Origin: Marinoscillum sp. MHG1-6
GTDB taxonomy: Bacteria; Bacteroidota; Bacteroidia; Cytophagales; Cyclobacteriaceae
Direction of reading: 5' to 3'
NCBI RefSeq assembly: GCF_024714475.1
Contig: NZ_JAMZMI010000002.1
Location: forward strand, 1 to 64,000
Length of the DNA: 64,000 nt
Part shown: in pieces, positions 6,814-15,280 of the stretch
Layout of the letters: the number at the start of each line of letters is the position of its first letter
Position numbering within the stretch: the first letter of the stretch is position 1
Position numbers and translations under genes: made by a program
The notes under the pieces: model-generated
Told to the model about the DNA's origin: nothing
What the model saw: the letters and a program-made list of their open reading frames with translations, nothing else
Database searches by the model: none

Positions 6814-8433
6814 ATGCGTTCAACTACCACTTTCGTCAAAATAATTGTATTTATTACGTTTTTCAATGCTTCTGCACAGGTTACATTGACTAGTTCAAAT
6901 CTTCCAATCGTGAAGATCACCAGCGAAACCACTATTAATGATAGCTCGAAAGTCTTCGGTACCATGCAGATAATCCATAAAGGAAATGGGCTGACTAATT
7001 ACATTAATGATACGCCAAATGAGTACAGCGGATATATTGGAGTAGAGTTCAACCCACTTACAAACAATTGGGTAGATGGTAAACCAAGCTATTCCATTGA
7101 GCTTCGAAGCGCTATCAATGAAGATATTTCTGCGCCCATCCTCGGAATGGGCTCAGAAGAAGACTGGGAACTGCATGGGCCTTATTCTGATAAAACACTG
7201 ATCAGAAATTACCTTGCCTTTTACCTCTGGCAAAAAACCAGATACTACGGATCGGGTATTCAATTGTGCGAGGTGGTAGTCAATGAGGACTATAAAGGTG
7301 TTTACATTTTCATGGAAAAGATTAAAAGAGATGCATCACGTATTGACATCGCCAAACTCAACATTGATGAAAACACTGGAGATGATCTCACGGGCGGATA
7401 TATTTTCAAGATTGATAAAGTGAAAAGCGATCCGGATGTCAAAAGCTGGCTTTCCCAATACCCGCCCAACGACCGGATCGATGCATCTCAGGTGATCAAT
7501 TTTCAAATAGTGTACCCGAAAGAAGAGGAGATCACAGCTACCCAGTTTCAGTATATTTCAGACTATGTAAAAACTTTTGAAACGGTGCTCAAGGGAGCAA
7601 ATTTCACCAATTCGGTTGGTGGTTATGGAAACTATGCCAACAAATACTCTTTTATCAACTACTCCCTACTTGTAGAACTCACAAAGAATGTTGACGGCTA
7701 CAGACGAGATGCACACCTTTATAAAGATAAGGATAGTAATGGAGGAAAATTGATCATGGGACCGCCCTTGAATTTCCAGTTTACCCTCGGAAACAACAAT
7801 GATTGCGAAGCTACCCTCTACTCAGGATGGGTCTGGGATCAGAACAGTCTTTGCAGTGACAAAACTTCGTTAAATCCGTTTTGGTGGGAAAGATTCCTGG
7901 AGGATCAATCTTATTTATACGCACTCAAAAAGCGGTGGCAGAGCCTAAGGTCTGATGAATTTTCTACAGAATCAATTCTAAATGTCATCGACTCTCTTGC
8001 TACAGTGCTGAATGGGCCTTACCAAAGAAACTTTGCTCGATGGCCTGTGATGGGTAATGCTGTTTGGCCAAATACCTATGTTGGAACCACTTATGAAGAA
8101 GAAATCTCCTACCTGAAGACATGGATCACTTACAGGATGGAATGGATGGATCAGGAGTTTGATGCTACAGAGATTGTATTGAGCAACTCAACATCACAGC
8201 AGAAAGTCACCGTTTATCCAAATCCGGTGGAAAACATCCTGAACATATTCACAACCCAGGAACTAAATAATTATCTATTGTTAGATTATTCAGGCAAGAT
8301 CATTTCTAAAGGCAATTTCCAATCAATCCCACTGCCGATAATAGATATATCTAATATAAAATCAGGCTATTATGTGCTCTCTCTTTTTACTAAAGAAGGT
8401 GACGTGATCACCACTCCGGTGATCAAAAAGTAA
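6814..8433 (+). CDS. CotH-family secreted protein with degenerate core and T9SS domain
   Basis: A signal peptide (1-22), a CotH kinase-like domain (about 45-440) and a Por/type IX sorting domain (about 465-539; VYPNPVENILNI, then SGYYVLSLFT) are visible. Shared CotH features are LGMGSEEDWELHGPYSDK and LIRNYLAFYL, then a VVVNEDYKGVYIFMEKIK segment and GGYIFKIDK. The block that in CotH proteins reads GPVWDFDxAxGN is GPPLNFQFTLGNN here (about residue 316), so the Asp is lost, and the usual RGNSS-F-K block is replaced (FNPLTNNWVDGKPSYSIEL). Kinase activity is therefore doubtful. It is divergent from the DUF4956 operon and convergent with a second, intact CotH gene. Confidence 0.8.
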   Translation: MRSTTTFVKIIVFITFFNASAQVTLTSSNLPIVKITSETTINDSSKVFGTMQIIHKGNGLTNYINDTPNEYSGYIGVEFNPLTNNWVDGKPSYSIELRSAINEDISAPILGMGSEEDWELHGPYSDKTLIRNYLAFYLWQKTRYYGSGIQLCEVVVNEDYKGVYIFMEKIKRDASRIDIAKLNIDENTGDDLTGGYIFKIDKVKSDPDVKSWLSQYPPNDRIDASQVINFQIVYPKEEEITATQFQYISDYVKTFETVLKGANFTNSVGGYGNYANKYSFINYSLLVELTKNVDGYRRDAHLYKDKDSNGGKLIMGPPLNFQFTLGNNNDCEATLYSGWVWDQNSLCSDKTSLNPFWWERFLEDQSYLYALKKRWQSLRSDEFSTESILNVIDSLATVLNGPYQRNFARWPVMGNAVWPNTYVGTTYEEEISYLKTWITYRMEWMDQEFDATEIVLSNSTSQQKVTVYPNPVENILNIFTTQELNNYLLLDYSGKIISKGNFQSIPLPIIDISNIKSGYYVLSLFTKEGDVITTPVIKK

Positions 8434-8495
8434 TCAGGAGAGACCGATAAATAAATGAGTCTCAATCATGGTTTTGATAAGGCTTCTAAATGGTT

Positions 8496-10946
8496 TTAGT
8501 CAACTAAAAACTTGGACCAGAGCCTTTCGCCTGAAATTAAGGTGAGCTCTACAAAATACAGACCGCCTTTTAAGGACTCACAGTTATAATGGGCTTGTGA
8601 ATTATTCTCTTTAGGAGCATCGATGGAACTAATCAATTGGCCTGACATGTCGTATATTCTTCCATTCAATATTCTCGACGATTCATCATCCAGTTGGAAA
8701 GTAATCTCTTTATTCGCAGGGTTCGGATAAATGGAAACACGATCTTCACAGCATACGTCATTACTCAGTAAGTCTTCATTGCCCACCTCATCAAAATCAC
8801 CTATCTCAACAATTAACGTATTATCCATTTTGTTACCATAAACATCCTTACAAGTGATTGTGAAATGACCTATTCCAAAATTGAGGGGCTGAATTCTTAG
8901 TGTTATCGGATCAAACATCTTAAACAATGCAAAATTGGGTAGGCTATCACCGAGTGAATATTGCAAATTGCTTGAATATGGATATCTAAAATAGCTCCGA
9001 ACATTCACATCAATTCTCCCATCAGCGATATTCACCTTTATCGTATCACTGGGGACTGGAATGATTTGAGGGTAGCCGGACGGTTTGGTTAAATAGCTCA
9101 GGGCATTATCCAACCATTGACACCTGGCCTGAATAAACGATTTCAAATAATCCACCTCCTTTTGATAAGTATCTCGTGACTGATACCCTGCAGACTCTCT
9201 CCAGATATTGGCTCCTAATACCGGCCACTTTTCAAACTCCCTTACCTGGGCCTCCGATAGTTCACTGGCAATAGAATCAACAAAATGAAAAATATTCTCA
9301 TCACTAAATGCCTTCTTGCGCAATTCTTCCCAACGTAGTTTCAATGAATACCTAAAAAACGGATCATTCAGTAACAACGACCAAAAGAATGGCGTATTCC
9401 AGGTATCCGGATGTTGCGCCATCCATAATCCCACAACTCCATTGTCCGGGTAAGTAGAATTGCCGGCAGCCTGATCAAAATCCCAAACCGGCCCAGCTTT
9501 GATTGGACCATTCTTATCTTTATGAAAGTAACCACTCCATCCATAGGCATCACAATTTCGCATCGCTTCCTGGACCAGCATCTCATCAACAAATGAAAGC
9601 ACATCTATATGTTGAACATATCCGGAATTAGGGTTGGCATATACATATGAGCCTTGCGTCATGGTGTATCTAAAGCTATCATCTATAGTTCTGATGTAGT
9701 TGAGTTGCTCATTAGTGATTACATCAATCCCGGGATACTTTAGCCTTCTGGCTTCTCCAAAATCATTACCAAACCCTGTCACTTCCCAAATGTACCCTCC
9801 TGTCAATTCCTCTCCCGATATTTCGTACGGATATAACTTATCAATATCCAGTCGGTTTTTATCCCACTTGATCTTCTCCATTAGCAAGTAAATACCCTGA
9901 TATTCACCATTCAGCACCACCTCAACGTGCCGAACTCTGCTCGCCCACCTACCCGTCTGGCGTGAGAGATGATCCGCCAGACTATTTCTTATGAAAGTAT
10001 GATCCAGGTAGGAGGCCCGTAAAATCCAGTCATTTTCAGGAGGCATACCAAGTAAACCTATATTCAGATTTTGGCCCAGTAAATCCCTTGTTTCAATCAG
10101 GTAGGGTTTCTTTGGAAATGTTTGGGTTGAGTTGCCTCTTAATTCTATTCCAATCGCACCATCATACTCATTGAAGCTATCCGAGATTGAATTGGTCATC
10201 CCTGGTCCATTGTAAATAATCCCCATTTGCGCAGCGATCTTTGGGTCGTTAAGAATGGTCTGTCCATTGGTTTCAATCACCAAAATAGGAAGGTTTGAAA
10301 CCAGTTCTGATAATTCCACGGGTGGAAAAAACCATTCTGGCGTAGGTTTATACCTGGAAATCTCAGTATTCAAACCCGCTGTTAGCCAAACATTAGAGGA
10401 CAAGTCGGAAGAAGTCGGATCTACATTATGGACCTGCACAGTAATAACATTGGTGCCGCTAATTATCAGGTTTGCAGGGTCAATAGAAAAGGCTTCCGGC
10501 GACCCACCTGTAGGCATCAGCGCTTCATGCTGAGAGGTTGACAAAGTGCCGGATGCTGGATATTGATCATTCAGCCCTGGAGATCTCGCTATCTCCGCCC
10601 CATTGATAAAGGCTACAAATGCGTCATCATAATCGATATGAAGAATGAGCTTCTCTATCTCATTTTTATCGATGACCGTAAACTCCTTTCTAAGAAATAC
10701 GGAAAGGATGTTGTTAAGCTCAGTGGAATCATCACCATCACCATAACCAAACCCTCCAATCCCAAGGGACCATGCACTGTCATCATAGCTGACTTCACGC
10801 CAATTAGATGCGGGAGCTAAATCATTATTAGTTAGGTATCTGAACTCGTCATCATGATAGAAAATCGATTCCCAATTAATAGTTTGGGTATACCCACCGT
10901 AAAGTAGGCAAGTAATAAAAAAGATCAGGAGGAAGGACTTTCTCAT
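8496..10946 (-). CDS. CotH kinase family secreted protein with T9SS domain
   Basis: The 816-residue product has a signal peptide (1-20), an N-terminal beta-sandwich module (about 25-195; FTVIDKNEIEKLILHIDYDDAF) resembling carbohydrate-binding-like domains, a CotH kinase-like domain (about 215-620) and a type IX sorting domain (about 735-816; VSIYPNPANKEITF). Canonical CotH motifs are present: ELRGNSTQTFPKKPYLIET, LLGMPPENDWILRASYLD, and GPVWDFDQAAGN near residue 485. CotH proteins of spore formers phosphorylate coat proteins; the bacterial secreted members are largely uncharacterised. It is the canonical partner of the degenerate paralogue at 6814-8433. Confidence 0.85.
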   Translation of the reverse strand: MRKSFLLIFFITCLLYGGYTQTINWESIFYHDDEFRYLTNNDLAPASNWREVSYDDSAWSLGIGGFGYGDGDDSTELNNILSVFLRKEFTVIDKNEIEKLILHIDYDDAFVAFINGAEIARSPGLNDQYPASGTLSTSQHEALMPTGGSPEAFSIDPANLIISGTNVITVQVHNVDPTSSDLSSNVWLTAGLNTEISRYKPTPEWFFPPVELSELVSNLPILVIETNGQTILNDPKIAAQMGIIYNGPGMTNSISDSFNEYDGAIGIELRGNSTQTFPKKPYLIETRDLLGQNLNIGLLGMPPENDWILRASYLDHTFIRNSLADHLSRQTGRWASRVRHVEVVLNGEYQGIYLLMEKIKWDKNRLDIDKLYPYEISGEELTGGYIWEVTGFGNDFGEARRLKYPGIDVITNEQLNYIRTIDDSFRYTMTQGSYVYANPNSGYVQHIDVLSFVDEMLVQEAMRNCDAYGWSGYFHKDKNGPIKAGPVWDFDQAAGNSTYPDNGVVGLWMAQHPDTWNTPFFWSLLLNDPFFRYSLKLRWEELRKKAFSDENIFHFVDSIASELSEAQVREFEKWPVLGANIWRESAGYQSRDTYQKEVDYLKSFIQARCQWLDNALSYLTKPSGYPQIIPVPSDTIKVNIADGRIDVNVRSYFRYPYSSNLQYSLGDSLPNFALFKMFDPITLRIQPLNFGIGHFTITCKDVYGNKMDNTLIVEIGDFDEVGNEDLLSNDVCCEDRVSIYPNPANKEITFQLDDESSRILNGRIYDMSGQLISSIDAPKENNSQAHYNCESLKGGLYFVELTLISGERLWSKFLVD

Positions 10947-11043
10947 TGTATAAGGTATGAACGCAACTTAGTTTGTCACAGTTCTTTCCCAGGTTAATAA
11001 AGCAAACTTCCTCCCGAATGATACAGAGAAAAGAAGGATACTT

Positions 11044-11844
11044 TTACTCCTCGAGCATCACCGTTCTTTCAACCCTATTGAATGGCCCCGGGATTACCAC
11101 CCCGGTCGCATCAACCAGCTCTAGTTTGATAGCAACTTCTCCCTTTTCGAGGCCCTCGATGTAATATGGCGCCCACTCATCGATCATGAACTCTTCCCCA
11201 TTGATCGTCGCTCTTACCTTGTTGCCATCAGCGGATAAAGTGGTGTTGAGAAGGTAAAAATCCAGCATTAGCTTTTTAGTATCGGCACCAGCATAAGTAC
11301 CTTTTGGCCTGCTAAAAAACAAATGAGGTGCATCCAAATCCACTTCCTCCGATGCTACATCTCCCACGGTGATATTTTCAATATAATAGGCACCTTCGCT
11401 TTTGACGCTTTCATGATATGATCTGGACAAGAACGCCAGTACAACATAATTCCCTGCTGCCAGTTGATCAATCACACCCGTCATATAATGTGCCGAATAC
11501 GGTCCATTATTAACGATAAAGTGTATATGTTGTCCTTTGCCAGAATTGGCTATTCCCCGGGTAGCAGCATCCTCGGTTTGTACGCCCAATTCATAGTTTG
11601 CCACCTCAAAATCATACTCTACTGTAAACAGTGAGTCGTTTGGCGTAATGGCCACTCCATTTTTGGAAAGTGAGGCCTCCGGATACTGAGGTGAATCTGG
11701 GGCCTTTGTTAGTGTAATGGAGCTGGTCGTATCCATTTGCTCGGTTGTCTCCTCAGCAGATTCATCACTTTTTTTATTAGTACTGCATGCGACAGTCAAG
11801 GCGGCAAGAATTAAACACAATGCATTCCATTTGAGAAATTTCAT
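11044..11844 (-). CDS. Hypothetical lipoprotein
   Basis: An SPII signal (MKFLKWNALCLILAALTVAC) is followed by an acidic, Ser/Thr-rich linker to about residue 45 and then a mostly beta domain to residue 266. A conserved-looking block GQHIHFIVNNGPYSAHY lies at about 110-126, with two His close together. I have seen similar proteins in Bacteroidota but know no established function. The protein should be anchored in the outer or inner membrane facing the periplasm. The gene stands alone, with a candidate RNA gene upstream on the same strand. Confidence 0.75.
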   Translation of the reverse strand: MKFLKWNALCLILAALTVACSTNKKSDESAEETTEQMDTTSSITLTKAPDSPQYPEASLSKNGVAITPNDSLFTVEYDFEVANYELGVQTEDAATRGIANSGKGQHIHFIVNNGPYSAHYMTGVIDQLAAGNYVVLAFLSRSYHESVKSEGAYYIENITVGDVASEEVDLDAPHLFFSRPKGTYAGADTKKLMLDFYLLNTTLSADGNKVRATINGEEFMIDEWAPYYIEGLEKGEVAIKLELVDATGVVIPGPFNRVERTVMLEE

Positions 11845-11935
11845 AATAGATTTTTTAGGTTATTGAAACTTATGATAGAGAACATTAAAGTTAATGATAA
11901 GTTCCGCCTCGAGGGATGTGCAGCCAGCCATAAAA

Positions 11936-11968
11936 CAAAAAAGGGTGCCCTCTTGCGAAAGCACCCTT
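11936..11968 (-). terminator. Intrinsic terminator on the minus strand
   Basis: Stem arms AAGGGTGC (11941-11948) and GCACCCTT (11961-11968) are followed on the minus strand by a run of six T. No minus-strand protein gene lies directly upstream, so the terminator implies a noncoding transcript from the 11970-12175 region. Confidence 0.8.
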
Positions 11969-12170
11969 CTCAATCAACTAACACCTTGGTATTAATGATC
12001 GCCAATCTACAGTTTTGACGCCTCTTCAGGGCCCTCTCGGGTAAACCGATTTTCCCTGAAAACGAAGTCTTTGGTTTCGTCGAATCTTGCCGTAGCAATG
12101 ATCCACTTCCTCCAAGTCGTCCGGAAACTATCGTTTCAGCTTCATATCTCTCGATTGGTAAGAACTAAGC
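11936..12170 (-). ncRNA. Candidate structured RNA with own terminator, class unknown
   Basis: Minus-strand sequence from about 12170 down to the terminator has no open reading frame of note but several possible helices: CAGGG/CCCTG enclosing TCGG/CCGA (about 12029-12060), GAAAC/GTTTC (about 12118-12138) and a long-range CCAATC/GATTGG pair between 5' and 3' parts (about 12154 and 12003). About 235 nt with closing long-range pairs and a terminator would fit a 6S-like RNA or an undescribed RNA. I see no tmRNA, RNase P or SRP RNA signature. Confidence 0.4.
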
Positions 12171-12335
12171 TAGGTCCATTTTTGCAGGTTTTAAAATATT
12201 CTACTTACTTGTTTTGAACCACTTTTCCACGTCGGAAAAAGGTATAATCCATAGGTTTTACACAGTGTATCCACAACATATACACATCTTTTTATGCAAT
12301 TGCCTTAATTATCCCTATAACAAGCTCAAGGCAAT

Positions 12336-12343
12336 TATCTTTG
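12336..12343 (+). promoter_or_regulatory. -7 element upstream of cysE
   Basis: TATCTTTG matches the Bacteroidota -7 consensus TAnnTTTG and lies about 60 bp before the likely start of the serine acetyltransferase gene. I do not see a convincing -33 element at the expected distance. Confidence 0.5.
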
Positions 12344-12401
12344 CCGTCAAACGAACGCTTACGGAATGATTCGCGTTCACAATCAATATCAATTACCGAA
12401 T

Positions 12402-13217
12402 ATGAGCAGTATGGATTCTTCTTTCTTAAATAGAGTATATCAGGCACATAAAGATTGCAGACAGTCCCCCCCCAGCGCACAGGTGATTGAGTTCTTTAAT
12501 CAGTTAATGGGGGTTTTGTTTCCAAACTACAGCACCTCCCCGATTCAGAATATCGATGAATTGGGCGATGCATTTGAAGTGCTGAGGAAAAAGATGAACC
12601 TACTCATCGTAGAATCAGGTGACGATAAGACCGTAGCTTTCTTTGATCAGTTGCCGGAAATTTATGAGTTGCTTCAAAAAGACATAGAGGCCACTTTTAA
12701 AGGAGACCCGGCAGCCGTTAGCCATGCAGAGGTGGTAAGGTCCTATCCGGGATTTTATGCCATTGCGGCTTACCGCATCGCTCATTTGATGTTGCAACTG
12801 GGTATTGATATTTTACCAAGGATCATTACTGAAAATGCCCACAGCAAAACCGGGGTCGATATCCACCCGGGTGCTCGTATAGGTGAGTATTTTTGCATAG
12901 ACCACGGAACCGGGATCGTCATAGGTGAAACCACCGTGATCGGTAACTGGGTAAAGGTTTATCAGGGAGTTACGCTTGGAGCACTCAGTGTCAATAAAGA
13001 AGATGCCATGGTAAAAAGGCATCCGACCATCGAGGACAATGTAGTGATCTATGCCGGAGCGACCATCTTAGGAGGCAACACGGTAGTAGGCCACCACTCG
13101 GTGGTGGGCGGAAACGTATGGCTGACCCGAAGTATTCCGGCCGAATCCCGAATTTATTATAAAGCGGAAATGCACAACGAGGATAAACCCGATGTGATCA
13201 TCGTAAAACAGGATTAA
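12402..13217 (+). CDS. cysE: Serine O-acetyltransferase
   Basis: The enzyme acetylates L-serine with acetyl-CoA to O-acetylserine, the first step of cysteine synthesis. The N-terminal helical half is followed by left-handed beta-helix hexapeptide repeats from about residue 150 (DIHPGARIGEYFCIDHGTG, then VIGETTVIGN, VYQGVTLGAL). The IDHGTG block supplies the catalytic His. Starts at 12366, 12402 and 12411 are possible; relatives usually begin close to the MDSSFLN segment, so 12402 or 12411 is preferred. The stop is 3 bp before cysM, which indicates an operon. Confidence 0.92.
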   Translation: MSSMDSSFLNRVYQAHKDCRQSPPSAQVIEFFNQLMGVLFPNYSTSPIQNIDELGDAFEVLRKKMNLLIVESGDDKTVAFFDQLPEIYELLQKDIEATFKGDPAAVSHAEVVRSYPGFYAIAAYRIAHLMLQLGIDILPRIITENAHSKTGVDIHPGARIGEYFCIDHGTGIVIGETTVIGNWVKVYQGVTLGALSVNKEDAMVKRHPTIEDNVVIYAGATILGGNTVVGHHSVVGGNVWLTRSIPAESRIYYKAEMHNEDKPDVIIVKQD

Positions 13218-13220
13218 ATC

Positions 13221-14099
13221 ATGAGTCTTTTCGATTTGATAGGAAATACTCCCTTAGTGGAGATTAAAAATATTGTGCAAAAACCTGGGGTGACCGTCTA
13301 TGCCAAGCTGGAAGGTCAAAACCCCGGAGGAAGTGTCAAGGACCGGGCTGCCTATGGAATGATCTCGGGCGCCATCGAGCGTGGAGATGTTAAAAAAGGT
13401 GACCGACTGGTTGAGGCCACCAGTGGTAATACTGGGATAGCACTGGCCATGATCGCCCAGTCGGCTGGACTGAAAATGACCCTGATCATGCCTGAAAACT
13501 CAACAGCAGAACGCATCCAGGTAATGAAAGCCTATGGCGCCGAGGTGATCCTTACTCCTGCCGAAAGAACCATCGAGTATTCACGCGAGCTGGCAGAGGA
13601 AATGGCAGAGAAAGAAGGCTATTTCATGCTGAACCAATTTGCCAATCCGGATAACTACGGCATGCACTACAGAACCACAGGACCAGAGATCTGGCGGGAT
13701 ACACAAGAGAAAGTCACCCACTTTGTCTCTGCCATGGGCACCACAGGTACCATCATGGGTGTGAGCCGATTTCTTAAGGAAAAGAATCCGGACATCCAGA
13801 TTGTTGGCACCCAACCTACTGAAGGATCCAGCATCCCGGGAATTCGCAGATGGTCACCGGAGTTTCTACCGAAAATATTCGAACCGGAGCGTGTGGACCG
13901 CGTCATCGATGTAACCCAGGATGATGCCACGGCTATGGCCAAGCGATTGGCTAAAGAAGAAGCCATCCTGTCAGGGATGAGTAGCGGTGGAGCACTGACT
14001 GCAGCTGCACAGGTCGCCAATGAAATAGACCAGGGAGTGATCGTATTTATCGTTTGCGATACAGGAGAGCGCTACCTGAGTTCAGGACTTTTTGAATAA
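13221..14099 (+). CDS. cysM: Cysteine synthase (CysM/CysK family)
   Basis: This PLP enzyme makes L-cysteine from O-acetylserine and sulfide (or thiosulfate in CysM types). The PLP lysine lies in GGSVKDRAA (about residues 37-45), and the substrate-binding loop TSGNTG and the glycine-rich MGTTGTIMG segment are present. Length 292 is nearer to CysM (about 295-300) than CysK (about 315-325), and the sequence pattern fits CysM. It directly follows the serine acetyltransferase gene. A sulfate-reduction gene, cysH, lies 46 kb away on the same strand. Confidence 0.93.
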   Translation: MSLFDLIGNTPLVEIKNIVQKPGVTVYAKLEGQNPGGSVKDRAAYGMISGAIERGDVKKGDRLVEATSGNTGIALAMIAQSAGLKMTLIMPENSTAERIQVMKAYGAEVILTPAERTIEYSRELAEEMAEKEGYFMLNQFANPDNYGMHYRTTGPEIWRDTQEKVTHFVSAMGTTGTIMGVSRFLKEKNPDIQIVGTQPTEGSSIPGIRRWSPEFLPKIFEPERVDRVIDVTQDDATAMAKRLAKEEAILSGMSSGGALTAAAQVANEIDQGVIVFIVCDTGERYLSSGLFE

Positions 14100-14108
14100 A
14101 TTGTAAAT

Positions 14109-14564
14109 ATGAAATACTCATTATTACTTATCGGTCTAATATTCATTGGAATTTTCTCTTGTACTCCCAGTAAAGAATATGATTCATTTGGGACGAAGAT
14201 TGAACCTAAAGACGCAAAGGAAATTAAGCTCATCACCCAGCAGGCAGACCTTGAAACCAGTTCTGTAAAGCTCGCTGCCATTGTCGAAGAAGTTGATCAG
14301 GAAGAAGGCAGTTGGATGATCCTGAAAAATGATGAAGGCTTTCCTATTCGGGTTACTTTCAAGGATTACGAATTCTTCGTTCCAAAGAATATTGCAGGGA
14401 AAGAGGTCATCGTCCAGGGAGAGCTCAAGAAAAGTGAAATGGATCCTTTGATGGCCCAACTCTATGCGGATGGGGCTGGTGTAATTTATGATGCTTCCAA
14501 AAGCTATGTGGAATATTCAATGATTGCGGAGGGCGTGCTGGTAGAAAAGAGCGAAGAAATTTAA
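14109..14564 (+). CDS. DUF4920 lipoprotein lacking the usual Cys pair
   Basis: An SPII signal (LIFIGIFSC, Cys near residue 18) precedes a compact beta domain with the DUF4920 pattern: FGTKIEP, then a central segment, WMILKNDEGFPIRVTF and KDYEFFVPKNIAGKEVIVQG. In most relatives I know the central segment contains a CxxxxCW metal- or heme-like pair (CQKKGCWM type). Here it reads VDQEEGSWM, so both cysteines are gone. Function is unknown. The gene begins 10 bp after cysM and overlaps the convergent gluconokinase gene by 4 bp. Confidence 0.75.
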   Translation: MKYSLLLIGLIFIGIFSCTPSKEYDSFGTKIEPKDAKEIKLITQQADLETSSVKLAAIVEEVDQEEGSWMILKNDEGFPIRVTFKDYEFFVPKNIAGKEVIVQGELKKSEMDPLMAQLYADGAGVIYDASKSYVEYSMIAEGVLVEKSEEI

Positions 14565-15070
14565 ACATCCACTTCCTTTATTTTATCAAGGACATCATCC
14601 ACAATACTTTCCGGTGTTTGGGTGACCTCAAACTTCCAACCGTATTCCGGTTTTTCGAACAACTGCAATTGAGAATCTAACAGATCAGCGTTGAAAAAAT
14701 GCTCTTTGCGCTGACCTAGCCGATTCAGCAAAGTGGGTCGGTCACCAAGTAAGATCACCCATTGTATATTCCCGAATCCTGAGGAAAGGTATTCACGATA
14801 CTTTTCTTTGAGAGCCGAGCAGGCCAACACAAAGCCGGAGGATGATTGTGCCTGAATAACCTCAATACGCAAATCCTCCAACCATGCTTTACGATCACGA
14901 TCCGTCAGGGGCGTCCCGGCTTTCATTTTATTAATATTGGGTGTTGGATGATAATCATCCGCATCAAAAAAGGGTAATCCCAGCTTTTGAGCCAGGAGTT
15001 TACCGATAGTGGTTTTGCCACTACCGGATACTCCACACACTATAAAACAAGAGTTATGCTCTTGATCCAT
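14561..15070 (-). CDS. gntK: Gluconokinase
   Basis: This small P-loop kinase phosphorylates D-gluconate to 6-phosphogluconate. Walker A is GVSGSGKTT near residue 15; family blocks DADDYHP, NKMKAGTPLTDRDR and LACSALKEKYR are all present. Length 169 is standard. The ATG at 15070 is chosen over a TTG three bases upstream. It is not homologous to 2-keto-3-deoxygluconate kinase, so its position next to the alginate locus does not supply the missing KDG kinase. Confidence 0.93.
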   Translation of the reverse strand: MDQEHNSCFIVCGVSGSGKTTIGKLLAQKLGLPFFDADDYHPTPNINKMKAGTPLTDRDRKAWLEDLRIEVIQAQSSSGFVLACSALKEKYREYLSSGFGNIQWVILLGDRPTLLNRLGQRKEHFFNADLLDSQLQLFEKPEYGWKFEVTQTPESIVDDVLDKIKEVDV

Positions 15071-15280
15071 CAATTTCCAATTAGTACTTCAGTTATAAAT
15101 TCATGCGCATTGACGCCATTCCGCGTATTAATACCCAAATCTGGTCAATAAATCTGTTCTAAAAAAAGGGGTAATAGGCCAAATGCTCAAAGCACCTCCA
15201 CTGTGGGTCAACCAATGAAAGCTAGTTCAGTTCAAGCAACTATCGAGCATTCGACCTTCTTACCAATATCAATACGTTCG

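Noticed and set aside
11936-12170. tmRNA, RNase P or SRP RNA
   Set aside because: None of their conserved core sequences is visible in the region.
14561-15070. Gluconokinase as the KDG kinase of the alginate route
   Set aside because: It is a GntK-type P-loop kinase, unrelated to PfkB-type KDG kinases.
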